The notes under the pieces are model-generated. The model saw nothing but the letters and a program-made list of their open reading frames with translations, searched no databases and was not told the DNA's origin. A program made the translations under genes and the position numbers. From Burkholderiales bacterium (lineage in GTDB: Bacteria > Pseudomonadota > Gammaproteobacteria > Burkholderiales > SG8-41), in assembly GCA_022841375.1 (NCBI GenBank), contig JALHRQ010000003.1:166692-230691 (forward strand): a stretch of 64,000 bases of DNA. The letters are read 5' to 3'. Each line of letters opens with the position of its first letter. The first letter of the stretch is position 1. Below are positions 15,797 to 25,161 of this stretch, piece after piece.

Positions 15797-18034
15797 ATGG
15801 CCACAAGCAACAAATCCAAAGCCGGTGCGGTAAAACCGACGAAACCGGCGCAAATCGTGAATCCCAGCATGTCCAAGGCGATGGCTGCTGCGGTCGCGTT
15901 GCAGTCGGGCGTTGCGGCCCCCGCGCCGTCATCGATCGAGATCTGGGATATTTTTTATCAGGCGGCGTTGCAGGCGCAGCGCCGCGGCGATCTGGAGGCG
16001 GCGCGCGAAGGTTATATCAAAGTGCTGGCAATGCAGCCCGAAGATTTCGATGTGCTGCACATGCTGGGCGTGCTCGAAACCCAGCGCAAGAATTTTCCGG
16101 AGGCTCTGGCGCGTTTGACGCAAGCGCTGCAGCTCGATTCAGACAATCCGGCAGTGCATAACAACCTCGGTGTTGCGTTGTGCGGCATGGGCCGGCATGG
16201 CGAGGGACTGGTGGAAATGCAGCACGCGCTGGCGCTCGATCCGGAGTTTGCCGATGCCTGCTGCAATGTTGCCCGTGCCTTGTGCGATACCGGTAAAGCC
16301 GCGGAGTCGCTGCCGTATTTTGAGCGTGCGGTGACGCTGGAGCCGGATGTTGCGGACATGCACTTCCAGCGTGCCGCCGTACTGGACAAGTTGCAGCACC
16401 GAGAATTGGCGCTGGCGTGCTACGACCGGGTGATAGAACTCAATCCCGGCCACGCCGAGGCGCATTGCCGGCGCGGCCATCTGCTGTCCCATGCCAAACG
16501 CTTCCCGGAGTCGCTGGTCAGTTACGAGCGTGCGATTGCCGCCAATCCGCAATATTCAGAAGCGCATTGCAATCGCGGCAACGTGCTGCGTCTGCTCGGC
16601 CATTTGCCGGAGGCGCTGGTCAGCGTGGACCGCGCGATTGCCCTGCAACCCGAGATTGCGCCGGCGCACCGCATCCGCGGCGTGGTGCTGATGGGGCTGG
16701 GGCGGTATGCGGACGCCTTGGCCGGTTTTGATCATGCGCTGACCTTGCAGCCGAACTATGCCGAGGCGATCAATGACCGCGGCAACACGCTGCGCATGTT
16801 GGGCCGGTTCGATGAAGCGTTGCGTGAACAGGAAAAAGCGATAGCGATCAACCCTGCGGCATCCGGCGCTTATGCCAATCGTGCCGTTGCGCTGATGGAT
16901 CTCGGTCGTCCGCACGAGGCGTTGCAGGATATGGATCGCGCAGTGAAACTCGCGCCGCAGAACGCCGAATTCTGGAACCTCCATGGCAACGCCCTGCAGG
17001 CACTCAACCGGCATGCCGAATCCGTGGCTTCGTACACCCGTGCCCTGGAGCTGCAGCCCGGTTTCGGCCAGCCCGAATTCAACATCAGCATGTGTGCGCT
17101 GGTGCGCGGCGAGTTTTCGCGTGGCTGGCCGATGTATGAAGCACGCTGGCGCACCGGGCAGAAGCTCGGCTGGCTCAAGTTCCGCCGGCCGCAATGGAAA
17201 GGTGAAAAAACCGGCGGTCGCCTGCTGGTTTGGGGCGAGCAGGGTATCGGCGACCAGATTTTCCACCTGAGCATGCTCGATTCCTTGTTCAATCGCGTCA
17301 GTCATCAGCAGACGACGCTGGCGATCACGCCGCGGCTGCTGCCGCTGGTACAACGCAGTTTCCCCGGCATCTCCTTTGTGTCGCTGGCGCGCGCGACGCG
17401 GGTGCCGTGCGACGTGCAGATTCCGCTGGGCAGCCTCGGCGGTCTGGTGCGACGGTCGTGGCACGACTTTCCGTCGCAACGCAAAGCCTACCTGATCGCC
17501 GATGAAGCACGGGTCCAGGCCTTGAGCACGCGCCTGCGTCAGGGCGGCAAGGATCTGGTGATCGGTCTTTCGTGGCTGAGCCGTGCCGAACGGTTCGGTG
17601 AGCTCAAAAGCGTCACGCTGAATGATCTGCAGCCGCTGCTTGAATTGCCCGGCGTGAAATTCGTCGATCTTCAATATGGCGACACCGCCGCTGAACGCGA
17701 AGCCCTGCGCCAGCACACCGGTATCGATGTGCAGCGCCTGCCCGATGTCGATACCTTCAATGACATGGATGGTCTGGCGGCGCTGATCCGCGCCTGCGAT
17801 CTGGTGGTGACCACCAGCAACACCACCGCGCATCTCGCCGGTGCGGTCGGCGCATCGACGCTGCTGATGCTGCCGTTTGCCAGCGGCCGTCATTGGTACT
17901 GGCACGAAGAACGCGAGGACAGTCCGTGGTATCCGTCAATGCGGCTGTTCCGCCAGCAACGGGTCGGCGAATGGAGCGACATCATCGCGCGGGTGCGGGA
18001 TGCGGTGGCGGCGCGCATTGCCGGGGCTTCATGA
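15797..18034 (+). CDS. TPR protein with C-terminal GT9-like glycosyltransferase domain (1)
   Basis: 745 residues. A basic, Lys/Ala/Pro-rich tail (1-40) precedes about eleven tetratricopeptide repeats (~50-430; for example HNNLGVALCGMGRHGEGLVE). The C-terminal ~300 residues resemble the heptosyltransferase (GT9) fold: VWGEQGIGDQIFHLSML, then VVTTSNTTAHLAGAVG, equivalent to the nucleotide-sugar loop in WaaF. Such fusions are thought to glycosylate proteins or surface glycans, but the acceptor is unknown. No signal peptide, so cytoplasmic. It overlaps the next gene by four bases (ATGA) and shares its architecture. Confidence 0.85.
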   Translation: MATSNKSKAGAVKPTKPAQIVNPSMSKAMAAAVALQSGVAAPAPSSIEIWDIFYQAALQAQRRGDLEAAREGYIKVLAMQPEDFDVLHMLGVLETQRKNFPEALARLTQALQLDSDNPAVHNNLGVALCGMGRHGEGLVEMQHALALDPEFADACCNVARALCDTGKAAESLPYFERAVTLEPDVADMHFQRAAVLDKLQHRELALACYDRVIELNPGHAEAHCRRGHLLSHAKRFPESLVSYERAIAANPQYSEAHCNRGNVLRLLGHLPEALVSVDRAIALQPEIAPAHRIRGVVLMGLGRYADALAGFDHALTLQPNYAEAINDRGNTLRMLGRFDEALREQEKAIAINPAASGAYANRAVALMDLGRPHEALQDMDRAVKLAPQNAEFWNLHGNALQALNRHAESVASYTRALELQPGFGQPEFNISMCALVRGEFSRGWPMYEARWRTGQKLGWLKFRRPQWKGEKTGGRLLVWGEQGIGDQIFHLSMLDSLFNRVSHQQTTLAITPRLLPLVQRSFPGISFVSLARATRVPCDVQIPLGSLGGLVRRSWHDFPSQRKAYLIADEARVQALSTRLRQGGKDLVIGLSWLSRAERFGELKSVTLNDLQPLLELPGVKFVDLQYGDTAAEREALRQHTGIDVQRLPDVDTFNDMDGLAALIRACDLVVTTSNTTAHLAGAVGASTLLMLPFASGRHWYWHEEREDSPWYPSMRLFRQQRVGEWSDIIARVRDAVAARIAGAS

Positions 18035-20178
18035 AACAAAAAGCGGACAAACGCCGGGTCGAGGTTGTTGTCGCCAAACCCGACGCGTCTGCAGCAACCG
18101 CGCTCTATCGCGAAGGCCAGGCCGCACAAAAGCGCGGCGACCTGCAGGTTGCGGAAGAGCGTTTTCGTCGTGCACTGGCGCTGCAGCCCGATCATCTGCA
18201 TGCCTTGCAAATGCTGGGCATACTCCAGGCCCAGTGCGGCCGTCCCGCTGAGGCGGAAGGGTTGCTGGCGCGCGCGCTGGCACTGCAGCCCGACGACCCC
18301 AGCATCCACAACAACCGCGCCAATGTGCTGTGCGCGTTGCGCCGTTATGACGAGGCGGTTGTTCATTTTGAGCGCGCGATTGCACTCAATCCGGTGTATC
18401 CCGACGCACATGCCAATCTGGGCAAGGCGTTGTTTGATCAGGGGCTCACGGAGCAGGCACTGGCGCGGTTTGAACGCGCGCTTGAACTCAAACCCGATTT
18501 CACCGAGGCGTTGTTCCAGCGCGGCCTTGCGCTGATGAAACTGCAGCGCGACAGTGAGGCGCTGGATGCTTTTGAGCGCACGCTGAAAATCCGCCCGGGG
18601 CATGCCGATACGCATCACAATCGCGGCAACCTGCTGCGCAAAATGGGCCGCGCTGAAGAGGCGCTGATCAGTTTTGAACGTGCGATTGCCGCCAATCCGG
18701 AATACGCGGAAGCACACTGCAACCGCGGTAATACCCTGCATGCGATGAAATTCCTGTCCGATGCACTGATCAGCCTGGACCGCGCCGTTGCGCTGAAGCC
18801 GGATCTGGCGCTGGCGCATTGTTCACGCGGCGGCGTGCTCGCCGAACTCGGTCGCACGCAGGAGGCCGTCGATAGCATTGACCGCGCGATTGCGCTGCAA
18901 CCCGATCTCGCCGAAGCGCATGGCAACCGCGGTCTCGCCCTGCGCGGACTCAACCGGCTGAATGAAGCAATGGCTGCATTTGAACGGGCGATTGCACTGC
19001 GTCCGGACTATGCCGGCGCCCATGCCAACCGCGGCGTGACGCTGACTGATCTCGGCCGCTACGACGAAGCGCTGGTAGCGCTCGATCGCGCGCTGGAGAT
19101 TGACCCTGCACGCGCCGATTTCTACAACATCCGCGGCAATATCCTGCAGAACGTCAATCGTCACGAAGATGCGTTGCGCGAGTATGCGCGGGCGCGGAAG
19201 CTCAAGCCGGATTTTGGCGAGGCTGAATGGAACGAGAGTGTCTGCCGCCTGTTGTATGGCGATTTCGCCAAAGGCTGGCCGCTGTTTGAAAGCCGCTGGC
19301 GCAATGGCCAGACGCTGGGGGAGATGAAGTTCGCGCAGCCGCTGTGGGATGGCAGCAAGGTGAAGGGCAATCTGCTGGTGTGGGGGGAGCAGGGCGTCGG
19401 CGACCAGATTCATCAGCTGGGCATGGTCGATGGCCTCGCCGGTTCCGCCGATGGTGTGATTGTCGCGGTCAATGATCGTCTGGTGCCGCTGGTGCAGCGC
19501 AGTTTTCCCGGAATGCGCGTGATACCGCTGAGAGCCGCGGTAAGAGAAAAATTTGCGATGCATGCGCCGACCGGCAGTCTGGGCGGTCATTTGCGGCGCA
19601 GCTGGGATGAGTTTCCGGTGGCGCGCCAGAGCTATCTTCAGGCTGATCCGCTTCGTGTCAGTGAGTTGAAAAAGCAGATTGCCGCCAGGGGACGCCTGCT
19701 GTGCGGGCTGTCATGGCAAAGTGCGGCGCCCAAAGTCGGCGCGGCAAAAAGTATCGCGCTACGCGATTTGGCGCCGCTGCTCGAGCTCAAGGGTGCGCAG
19801 TTTGTCGATCTGCAGTACGGCGATACCGCCGCCGAGCGCGAGGCCGCGCGGACGGTGACGGGTATCGAGATCAAACACGTCGATGCCGTCAACAACCGCG
19901 AAGATATCGATGGCCTCGCGGCGCTGATCAGCGCTTGCGATGTGGTGGTGACGATCAGCAATACCACTGCGCATCTCGCCGGGGCGTTGGGCAAACCGAC
20001 GCTGCTGATGTTGCCCACCGGCGTTGCGCGCCACTGGTACTGGCATGAAGGCCGCGCTGACAGTCCGTGGTATCCATCGATGCAAATCTTCCGGCAGCGC
20101 ACGTTTGGCGACTGGAGTCCGGTTTTTGCCGACGTCCGCGAGGCCCTGCACAAACACCTCAAACCGCGCGCAGCCTGA
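18031..20178 (+). CDS. TPR protein with C-terminal GT9-like glycosyltransferase domain (2)
   Basis: 715 residues from ATG 18031, whose ATGA overlaps the previous stop; a longer in-frame ORF from 17893 is inside the upstream gene and is rejected. The domain order is the same as in the preceding gene: basic N-terminus, about eleven TPRs (~25-400), then a GT9-like domain with VWGEQGVGDQIHQLGMVDG and VVTISNTTAHLAGALG. The C-terminal halves are closely related (both contain FVDLQYGDTAAERE and WYPSM), while the TPR arrays differ more. This is a tandem duplication with divergence, probably giving two substrate-recognition arms. Confidence 0.85.
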   Translation: MKQKADKRRVEVVVAKPDASAATALYREGQAAQKRGDLQVAEERFRRALALQPDHLHALQMLGILQAQCGRPAEAEGLLARALALQPDDPSIHNNRANVLCALRRYDEAVVHFERAIALNPVYPDAHANLGKALFDQGLTEQALARFERALELKPDFTEALFQRGLALMKLQRDSEALDAFERTLKIRPGHADTHHNRGNLLRKMGRAEEALISFERAIAANPEYAEAHCNRGNTLHAMKFLSDALISLDRAVALKPDLALAHCSRGGVLAELGRTQEAVDSIDRAIALQPDLAEAHGNRGLALRGLNRLNEAMAAFERAIALRPDYAGAHANRGVTLTDLGRYDEALVALDRALEIDPARADFYNIRGNILQNVNRHEDALREYARARKLKPDFGEAEWNESVCRLLYGDFAKGWPLFESRWRNGQTLGEMKFAQPLWDGSKVKGNLLVWGEQGVGDQIHQLGMVDGLAGSADGVIVAVNDRLVPLVQRSFPGMRVIPLRAAVREKFAMHAPTGSLGGHLRRSWDEFPVARQSYLQADPLRVSELKKQIAARGRLLCGLSWQSAAPKVGAAKSIALRDLAPLLELKGAQFVDLQYGDTAAEREAARTVTGIEIKHVDAVNNREDIDGLAALISACDVVVTISNTTAHLAGALGKPTLLMLPTGVARHWYWHEGRADSPWYPSMQIFRQRTFGDWSPVFADVREALHKHLKPRAA

Positions 20179-20277
20179 ACCGCCGGCTTGGCGCCGGAAT
20201 AACGCCGGGTTTGCCGCTGTTCAATAACTGTTAGAGTCCGTATCGACTTTGCGCTGCCAACTTTGAGGAGAATTCGT

Positions 20278-20946
20278 ATGCGCCTGCGCCAGATGCTGGG
20301 TATTGCCGCGTTATCGACTGCATCAGTGAGCGGCGCGTGGGTTTTCGCCGCACCGGCCAGTCCGGACATGTCGTTTTTTATCACCAGCGCAGGCTTGGGC
20401 AAGGGCGCTGATCTGGGCGGGCTGGCAGGGGCTGACCGGCATTGCCAGCAACTGGCGGCTGCAGCCGGCGCCGGTAAAAAAACCTGGCGCGCGTATCTGA
20501 GCGCCAGCGCGGCAGGCGGCTCACCGGCAGTCCATGCCCGCGACCGCATCGGCAAGGGGCCCTGGTACAGCGCTGAAGGGCGGCTGATCGCGCGCAATGT
20601 CGATGAACTGCATGCGGTGAACGGCATCAACCGGCTGACCGCATTGACGGAGAAGGGCACCCGCGTCAACGGCCGCCTCGAAACGCCGAACACCCATGAC
20701 ATCCTGACCGGCTCGATGCCTGATGGCCGGCTCGCCGTCAGCGACAAGGACACCACCTGCGGCAACTGGACCAAAAGCGGAGAAGGCGCAGCGATGGTCG
20801 GTCATCACGACCGTTTCGGCCTGCGTGACGACGAACCGGCGCGCTCGTGGAATTCATCACATCCGTCGCGCGGCTGCAGTCAGGACAACCTGAAAGCGTC
20901 CGGCGGCGCGGGCATGTTCTACTGTTTTGCGGCAAATACAAAATAA
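20278..20946 (+). CDS. Secreted lectin-like / DUF1554-like protein
   Basis: 222 residues from ATG 20278, placed after TTGAGGAGA; an alternative TTG five codons upstream is less likely. Residues ~1-25 form a signal peptide. The mature part begins MSFFITSAGLGKGADLGG and LAGADRHCQQLAAAAG, a pattern seen in secreted lectin-like proteins (compare DUF1554). Four cysteines (in DRHCQQ, TTCGNW, RGCSQD and FYCFA) probably form two disulfides. C-terminal FGLRDDEPARSWNSSHPSRG is another typical block. Likely periplasmic or outer-surface; ligand unknown. It follows the TPR-glycosyltransferases by 99 bases on the same strand. Confidence 0.65.
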   Translation: MRLRQMLGIAALSTASVSGAWVFAAPASPDMSFFITSAGLGKGADLGGLAGADRHCQQLAAAAGAGKKTWRAYLSASAAGGSPAVHARDRIGKGPWYSAEGRLIARNVDELHAVNGINRLTALTEKGTRVNGRLETPNTHDILTGSMPDGRLAVSDKDTTCGNWTKSGEGAAMVGHHDRFGLRDDEPARSWNSSHPSRGCSQDNLKASGGAGMFYCFAANTK

Positions 20947-21023
20947 GACAACCATAAAAATTCCGCCCCCGTCGTGGCGGGATTGAGCGTTTGTTCGTCA
21001 GGCCGAGATCCGGAGGAGGAGCA

Positions 21024-21995
21024 ATGCCCGTGAAACCGTTACAAGCGTGGTGCACTGTGCTGGCGTGCCTGCTGCCGTTGTGGGTGCAGGCACAAACCTA
21101 TCCCAACAAGCCGGTGCGCATGATTGCGCCCTATCCGCCGGGCGGCACCAGCGACGTGATGGCACGGCTGGTCGCGCAGAAGCTCTCCGATACGCTGGGC
21201 CGGCAATTGATCGTCGACAACCGGCCGGGGGCCGCCGGTAACCTCGGGCATGAAATTGCCGCGCGAGCACCTGCTGACGGCTACACGCTGCTGTTGACCA
21301 GCGGCGGCGCAATGGTGACCAACACATTTCTCTACAAGCGGCTTGGTTTCGATCCGTTCAATGATTTCGCGCCGGTGTCCATCGTCGCCACTGCCGCCCC
21401 GATGATGGTGATCAATCCGTCAGTGCCGGCGCGCACTGTGCAGGAGTTCATCGCGCTGGCGAAGGCGAAACCCGGAGAACTCAATTTCGGTTCGGGCGGC
21501 GTCGGGACGACTTCGCATATCGTCGGCGAAGTGTTCAAGGCTGCCACTGGCGTCAATATTGTTCATGTGCCGTACAAGGGTGGCGGTCTTGCCGTGCTGG
21601 ATGTGGTTGCGGGGCAGATTCCGCTGTCGTTTGCCGACATGGTGCCCTCGGTGCCGCAGGTCAAGGCGGGACGGCTGCGCGCGCTGGCGGTGACCACGCC
21701 GCAGCGCGCCCCCGTGCTTCCCGATGTGCCGACAATGACTGAAGCCGGCGTTGATGCGCCGTTTCCCGGTCAGTGGTGGGCGGTGGTGGCGCCGCAGCGC
21801 ACGCCGCGCGCAGTGATACTGTTCCTTAACCAGCGCATCGGTGAATTCATGCGCACGCCTGAAATGCAGGAGCGCCTCGGCAACATGGGCGCTTTTCCCG
21901 CGCACACCACGCCGGAACAGGTGACCGAAACAATGCAGCAGGGCACCCGGCAGATGGCCGCCGTGGTCAAGGCAGCGGGTATCAAGCCGGAGTAA
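21024..21995 (+). CDS. Bug (TctC-type) periplasmic solute receptor 2
   Basis: 323 residues from ATG 21024, preceded by a strong GGAGGAGGA site; the ORF is open upstream to 20991 without support. Signal peptide about 1-23 ending VQA-Q, then TYPNKPVRMIAPYPPGGTSD. DNRPGAAGNLGHEIAA and VPYKGGGLAVLDVVAGQIP are the ligand-loop blocks; it ends AAGIKPE, the commonest Bug C-terminus. No transporter genes are nearby. Its neighbour on the right is a convergent alpha/beta hydrolase gene. Confidence 0.93.
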   Translation: MPVKPLQAWCTVLACLLPLWVQAQTYPNKPVRMIAPYPPGGTSDVMARLVAQKLSDTLGRQLIVDNRPGAAGNLGHEIAARAPADGYTLLLTSGGAMVTNTFLYKRLGFDPFNDFAPVSIVATAAPMMVINPSVPARTVQEFIALAKAKPGELNFGSGGVGTTSHIVGEVFKAATGVNIVHVPYKGGGLAVLDVVAGQIPLSFADMVPSVPQVKAGRLRALAVTTPQRAPVLPDVPTMTEAGVDAPFPGQWWAVVAPQRTPRAVILFLNQRIGEFMRTPEMQERLGNMGAFPAHTTPEQVTETMQQGTRQMAAVVKAAGIKPE

Positions 21996-22029
21996 TCCGG
22001 TTATGTAGCGCGCTGAAGTAGTAGTGCGC

Positions 22030-22923
22030 TCAATAAGCGGTTGCCGGACGCCGCTGCTCCGCAATGAACTTGCGGATTTCGCTGACCAGCGCCGGGCTGC
22101 CCTGAATGCCGGTCTTGCCGGTGTGAGACACGCCTTCAAGCAGCACCAGTTTCATGCCCGGACGGATGGATTTGAGTTCCTGCATGTCCTTCAGCGTATG
22201 GTCCAGCGTGCCGACAATGCCCATGGTCGGCACTTTCACTGCGGCCATTTGTTCGGCGGTGACGGCCTGATCCTTGTAACCGCGCAGCGATGCCGCGGTG
22301 GCGAGCTGATCGAAAGTCTTGTCGGCGCGGCAGGCGATCATGCGCTGCTGGATTTCTTCTTCGGTGGGTTTCATGCCGGCGGGCGCCTGGCGCATCAGGC
22401 GGCTGCGGCTGATGCAGTCGCTGGCGATCTCGGCAGCTTCGGTTTCGATGCGCGGGTTGTTGGCTTCCTTCGGGGAGCGACCCGCGCCGGCCACCTGCAC
22501 GCCGGTGAGGAAACGTTCGGGATGCAGCGTCAGCAGTTGCGCGACGGTGCTGCTGCCCAGCGAAAAACCGATGATGTGCGCCTTGTCGATTTTCAGCGTG
22601 TCGAGGATGCGCACCACGTCCAGCGCCTGCTGCCGGCCGTAAGCCGAAGGTTCGCGCGGCGAATCGCTTTTGCCGTGGCCGCGCGCGTCAAAGGCGATAA
22701 CGCGGAAGTCCTTCGCCAGATTGTCGACGACGCCGGGCGTGACCCAGCTCTCCAGCCGCGAAGTGCCGCCGTGCAGCAGCACGACGGCCTCGCCCTTGCC
22801 GATGTCGATGTAGCGGATCTTGACGCCGTTGGCATCGAGATATTGGTCTTCGAGTGTTGCTGCGCCGACCGGGGCTACGGCAAAACACAGCAGCAGCGCG
22901 GAAATACGATTGAGCAGCGTCAT
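22030..22923 (-). CDS. Exported alpha/beta hydrolase
   Basis: 297 residues. Residues 1-21 are a signal peptide ending VGA-A, so the enzyme is periplasmic or secreted. The hydrolase core shows VVLLHGGTSRLESW (oxyanion), FDARGHGKSDSP, the nucleophile elbow GFSLGS, a candidate acid in GTLDHTL and the histidine in GVSHTG. The cap domain carries two cysteines (SDCISR, MIACRADK). Substrate unknown; homologues hydrolyse esters, lactones or carbon-carbon bonds. It lies 130 bases beyond the enolase-superfamily gene on the same strand; the gap contains a short copy of the heptamer repeat. Confidence 0.85.
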   Translation of the reverse strand: MTLLNRISALLLCFAVAPVGAATLEDQYLDANGVKIRYIDIGKGEAVVLLHGGTSRLESWVTPGVVDNLAKDFRVIAFDARGHGKSDSPREPSAYGRQQALDVVRILDTLKIDKAHIIGFSLGSSTVAQLLTLHPERFLTGVQVAGAGRSPKEANNPRIETEAAEIASDCISRSRLMRQAPAGMKPTEEEIQQRMIACRADKTFDQLATAASLRGYKDQAVTAEQMAAVKVPTMGIVGTLDHTLKDMQELKSIRPGMKLVLLEGVSHTGKTGIQGSPALVSEIRKFIAEQRRPATAY

Positions 22924-22978
22924 GGTCCTCTTCCTTGTGCGGTTTTGTTGTTATCCCCGGCGTGCAATGCGCGACGAC

Positions 22979-22999
22979 CGGGGTGAGTCGTGAGTCAGG
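22979..22999. repeat. Short heptamer-like repeat
   Basis: Three 7-base units (GGGTGAG-TCGTGAG-TCAGGCG) in the gap between two leftward genes resemble the long array at 5243-5333. This suggests a dispersed simple-sequence family in this genome rather than a one-off. Confidence 0.4.
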
Positions 23000-23053
23000 C
23001 GACAGCGTAACGGATTCCGCGTTGCCCATGCGCACCGGCTGGCGCTTGCGGGA

Positions 23054-24151
23054 TCAGGGTTCGATGGCGAATTTTTTCAGCAGCGCCGGATCGGGATCGA
23101 CGCCGAGGCCCGGTCCTTGCGGGATCGCGATGCGGCCGTTTTGGGGATTGATCGCGTCGCCCAGCGGATTTTCGGCGAAATCGCAGTAGAAGCGCTCGAT
23201 CCAGGGTTGCTGGGCCTGCGCGGCACAGACATGAATGGATGCCAGCAGCCCCGGCCCGAAATAGGCCGAGTGCGGCAGCACGCGCACACCGTGGGCTTCA
23301 CCCAGCGCAAACACTTTCTGCATTTCGGTGACGCCGCCGATTTTGGTGACGCTGGGTTGCGCAACATCCAGCGCACCGCGTTCGAACAGGCGCTGGAATT
23401 CATTGAGGCTGCCGACGTTTTCACCGGCGGCGACCGGAATGCCGCCCTCCGCGCGCACCCGCGCCAGTCCCGCATGATCCTCCGGTGGCCAGACCGGTTC
23501 CTCGAGAAATTCAAGATCAAGCTCATACAGCACTTTGCACATCGCCACCGCCTGCAGCGGCGTCCACGGCGTGCTGCAATCGACCATCAGCGGCACGCCA
23601 TCGCCGGCGGCAAGGCGCGCGGCGCGGATGATCGCGGGATCGATTTCATGAATCTTGATCAGCCCGTAGCCGCGATCCAGCGCTTCGGCGATGCGTGGCT
23701 GCAGTGCTGACGTCTTGCCGTAACGCAGCAGGCTGGCATAGGCGGGCAGATCGTTGCGCGGACTGCCGCCGAGCAACTGGTACAGCGGCCGGTTGGCGAT
23801 TTTGCCGGCGATGTCCCACAGCGCGATGTCGATCGCGGACATTGCATACATCGCCGGGCCGTTGCGGCCGGCACCGTGCACCGCATGCGCCAGATCGTGC
23901 ATCAGTGCGTTGATCGCCGTCGGATCGCGGCCGATGCACAGCGGCGCAATCATGCGGTCGATCGCGGTGCGGGTCACCGGCCACACGCGGTGACCGAAGG
24001 CTTCGCCCCAGCCGCTGATGCCGGCGTCGGTATCGACGCGTACCAGCAGCGTTTCGATGGCCGTGCGCGGACGCCCGCCGACCATCGGCGTGTCGCCAGT
24101 AACGAGCATCGGCATGGAGGTGACGAAGGTGGTGACGTCGGTGATTTTCAT
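23054..24151 (-). CDS. Mandelate racemase/muconate lactonizing enzyme family protein
   Basis: 365 residues, enolase superfamily. Metal ligands are apparent at Asp191 (MVDCST), the LEEP glutamates at 217-218, and Glu244 (AAGEN). His294 (LPHSAYFGPG) fits the general-base histidine of the mandelate racemase group. Two usual residues are changed: the first-strand KxK motif reads K166-I-H168, and the aspartate that pairs with the histidine (normally QPD) is Ser267 (QPSVTKIGG). The family removes a proton alpha to a carboxylate, then racemises or eliminates water; here the reaction is uncertain. A Bug receptor gene lies 38 bases upstream on the same strand and probably supplies the substrate. Confidence 0.9.
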   Translation of the reverse strand: MKITDVTTFVTSMPMLVTGDTPMVGGRPRTAIETLLVRVDTDAGISGWGEAFGHRVWPVTRTAIDRMIAPLCIGRDPTAINALMHDLAHAVHGAGRNGPAMYAMSAIDIALWDIAGKIANRPLYQLLGGSPRNDLPAYASLLRYGKTSALQPRIAEALDRGYGLIKIHEIDPAIIRAARLAAGDGVPLMVDCSTPWTPLQAVAMCKVLYELDLEFLEEPVWPPEDHAGLARVRAEGGIPVAAGENVGSLNEFQRLFERGALDVAQPSVTKIGGVTEMQKVFALGEAHGVRVLPHSAYFGPGLLASIHVCAAQAQQPWIERFYCDFAENPLGDAINPQNGRIAIPQGPGLGVDPDPALLKKFAIEP

Positions 24152-24189
24152 GGTCTGATCAGGAAAAAAATGGGGGCGGCACAGAGGGT

Positions 24190-25161
24190 TCAGTCGACCT
24201 TGGCGCCGGTGGCTTTAATGATCTTGCCGAACTTTTCGGTTTCGGCGAGGATGATCGCGCGGAATTCGTCCGGCGTACTGGTAACCGCTTCAAGACCAAG
24301 ATTGGCGTAACGCTCGCGGACGTCCGGCAAGGCATGGACGCGGATGATTTCGGCGTTGAGTCTGGTGATGATCGGCCGTGGTGTGCCGTGCCGTGCAAAC
24401 ATGCCCCAGGAGTTATCAATTGCGTAGCCGGAAACGCCGGATTCAGCGACGGTCGGCATCTCGGGGAGCAGCGTGGATCGCTTTGCGCTGGTCACCGCAA
24501 GTGCGCGCGCTTTGCCGGATTTGGCGTGGGGCAGGGCAATCGGCATGTCCGAGAACACGATTTCCAGCCGGCCGCCGAGCAGATCATTGAGGGCGAGGAT
24601 GGTGCCCTTGTACGGCACGTGAACCAGATTCACGCCGGTAAACATTTTAAACAGCTCGCCTGCCGGGTAGGCGATGGTCCCTGCGCCGCCGGAACCGAAG
24701 TTAAGAGTGCCGGGTTTGTTGCGGGCGAGTTGGATCAATTCCTGCACCGATTTTGCGGCCACGCCTGGATTCACCACCAATAACTGCGGGGCAGAAGCGA
24801 CCATGCTGATCGGTGCGAAATCGCGCAGCGTGTCGTAACTGACCTTGTAGAGAAATGGATTTGTCGCAAACTGGCTCATATTGGCGTGCAGCAGCGTGTA
24901 GCCGTCGGCGGGTGCACGCATGGCGACTTCGGTGCCGATGATGCCGCTGGCGCCGGGTCGGGTATCAATGACGATTTGCTGGCCCCAGGCTTCGCTCATC
25001 TTCAGACCGATGATACGGGCGCTGGTGTCGGAAGTGCCGCCGGGATTCCACGGCACGATCATGCGCAGGGGTTTGGACGGATAAGTCTGCGCTGTGGCTG
25101 TGCCGGAAGCGGGCACGGCAAAAGCAAGGCAAAGCAATCCCGGGATATAGGCGGTTCTCAT
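24190..25161 (-). CDS. Bug (TctC-type) periplasmic solute receptor 3
   Basis: 323 residues. Signal peptide about 1-24 (ending ATA-Q), then TYPSKPLRMIVPWNPGGTSD. DTRPGASGIIGTEVAMRAP and VPYKGTILALNDLLGGRLE are the family loops; the C-terminus is KIIKATGAKVD rather than the common KAAGIKPE. It is the first gene of a leftward group with the enolase-superfamily enzyme and the exported hydrolase. A GGAGAG site precedes the ATG. No TctAB membrane genes are present. Confidence 0.93.
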   Translation of the reverse strand: MRTAYIPGLLCLAFAVPASGTATAQTYPSKPLRMIVPWNPGGTSDTSARIIGLKMSEAWGQQIVIDTRPGASGIIGTEVAMRAPADGYTLLHANMSQFATNPFLYKVSYDTLRDFAPISMVASAPQLLVVNPGVAAKSVQELIQLARNKPGTLNFGSGGAGTIAYPAGELFKMFTGVNLVHVPYKGTILALNDLLGGRLEIVFSDMPIALPHAKSGKARALAVTSAKRSTLLPEMPTVAESGVSGYAIDNSWGMFARHGTPRPIITRLNAEIIRVHALPDVRERYANLGLEAVTSTPDEFRAIILAETEKFGKIIKATGAKVD

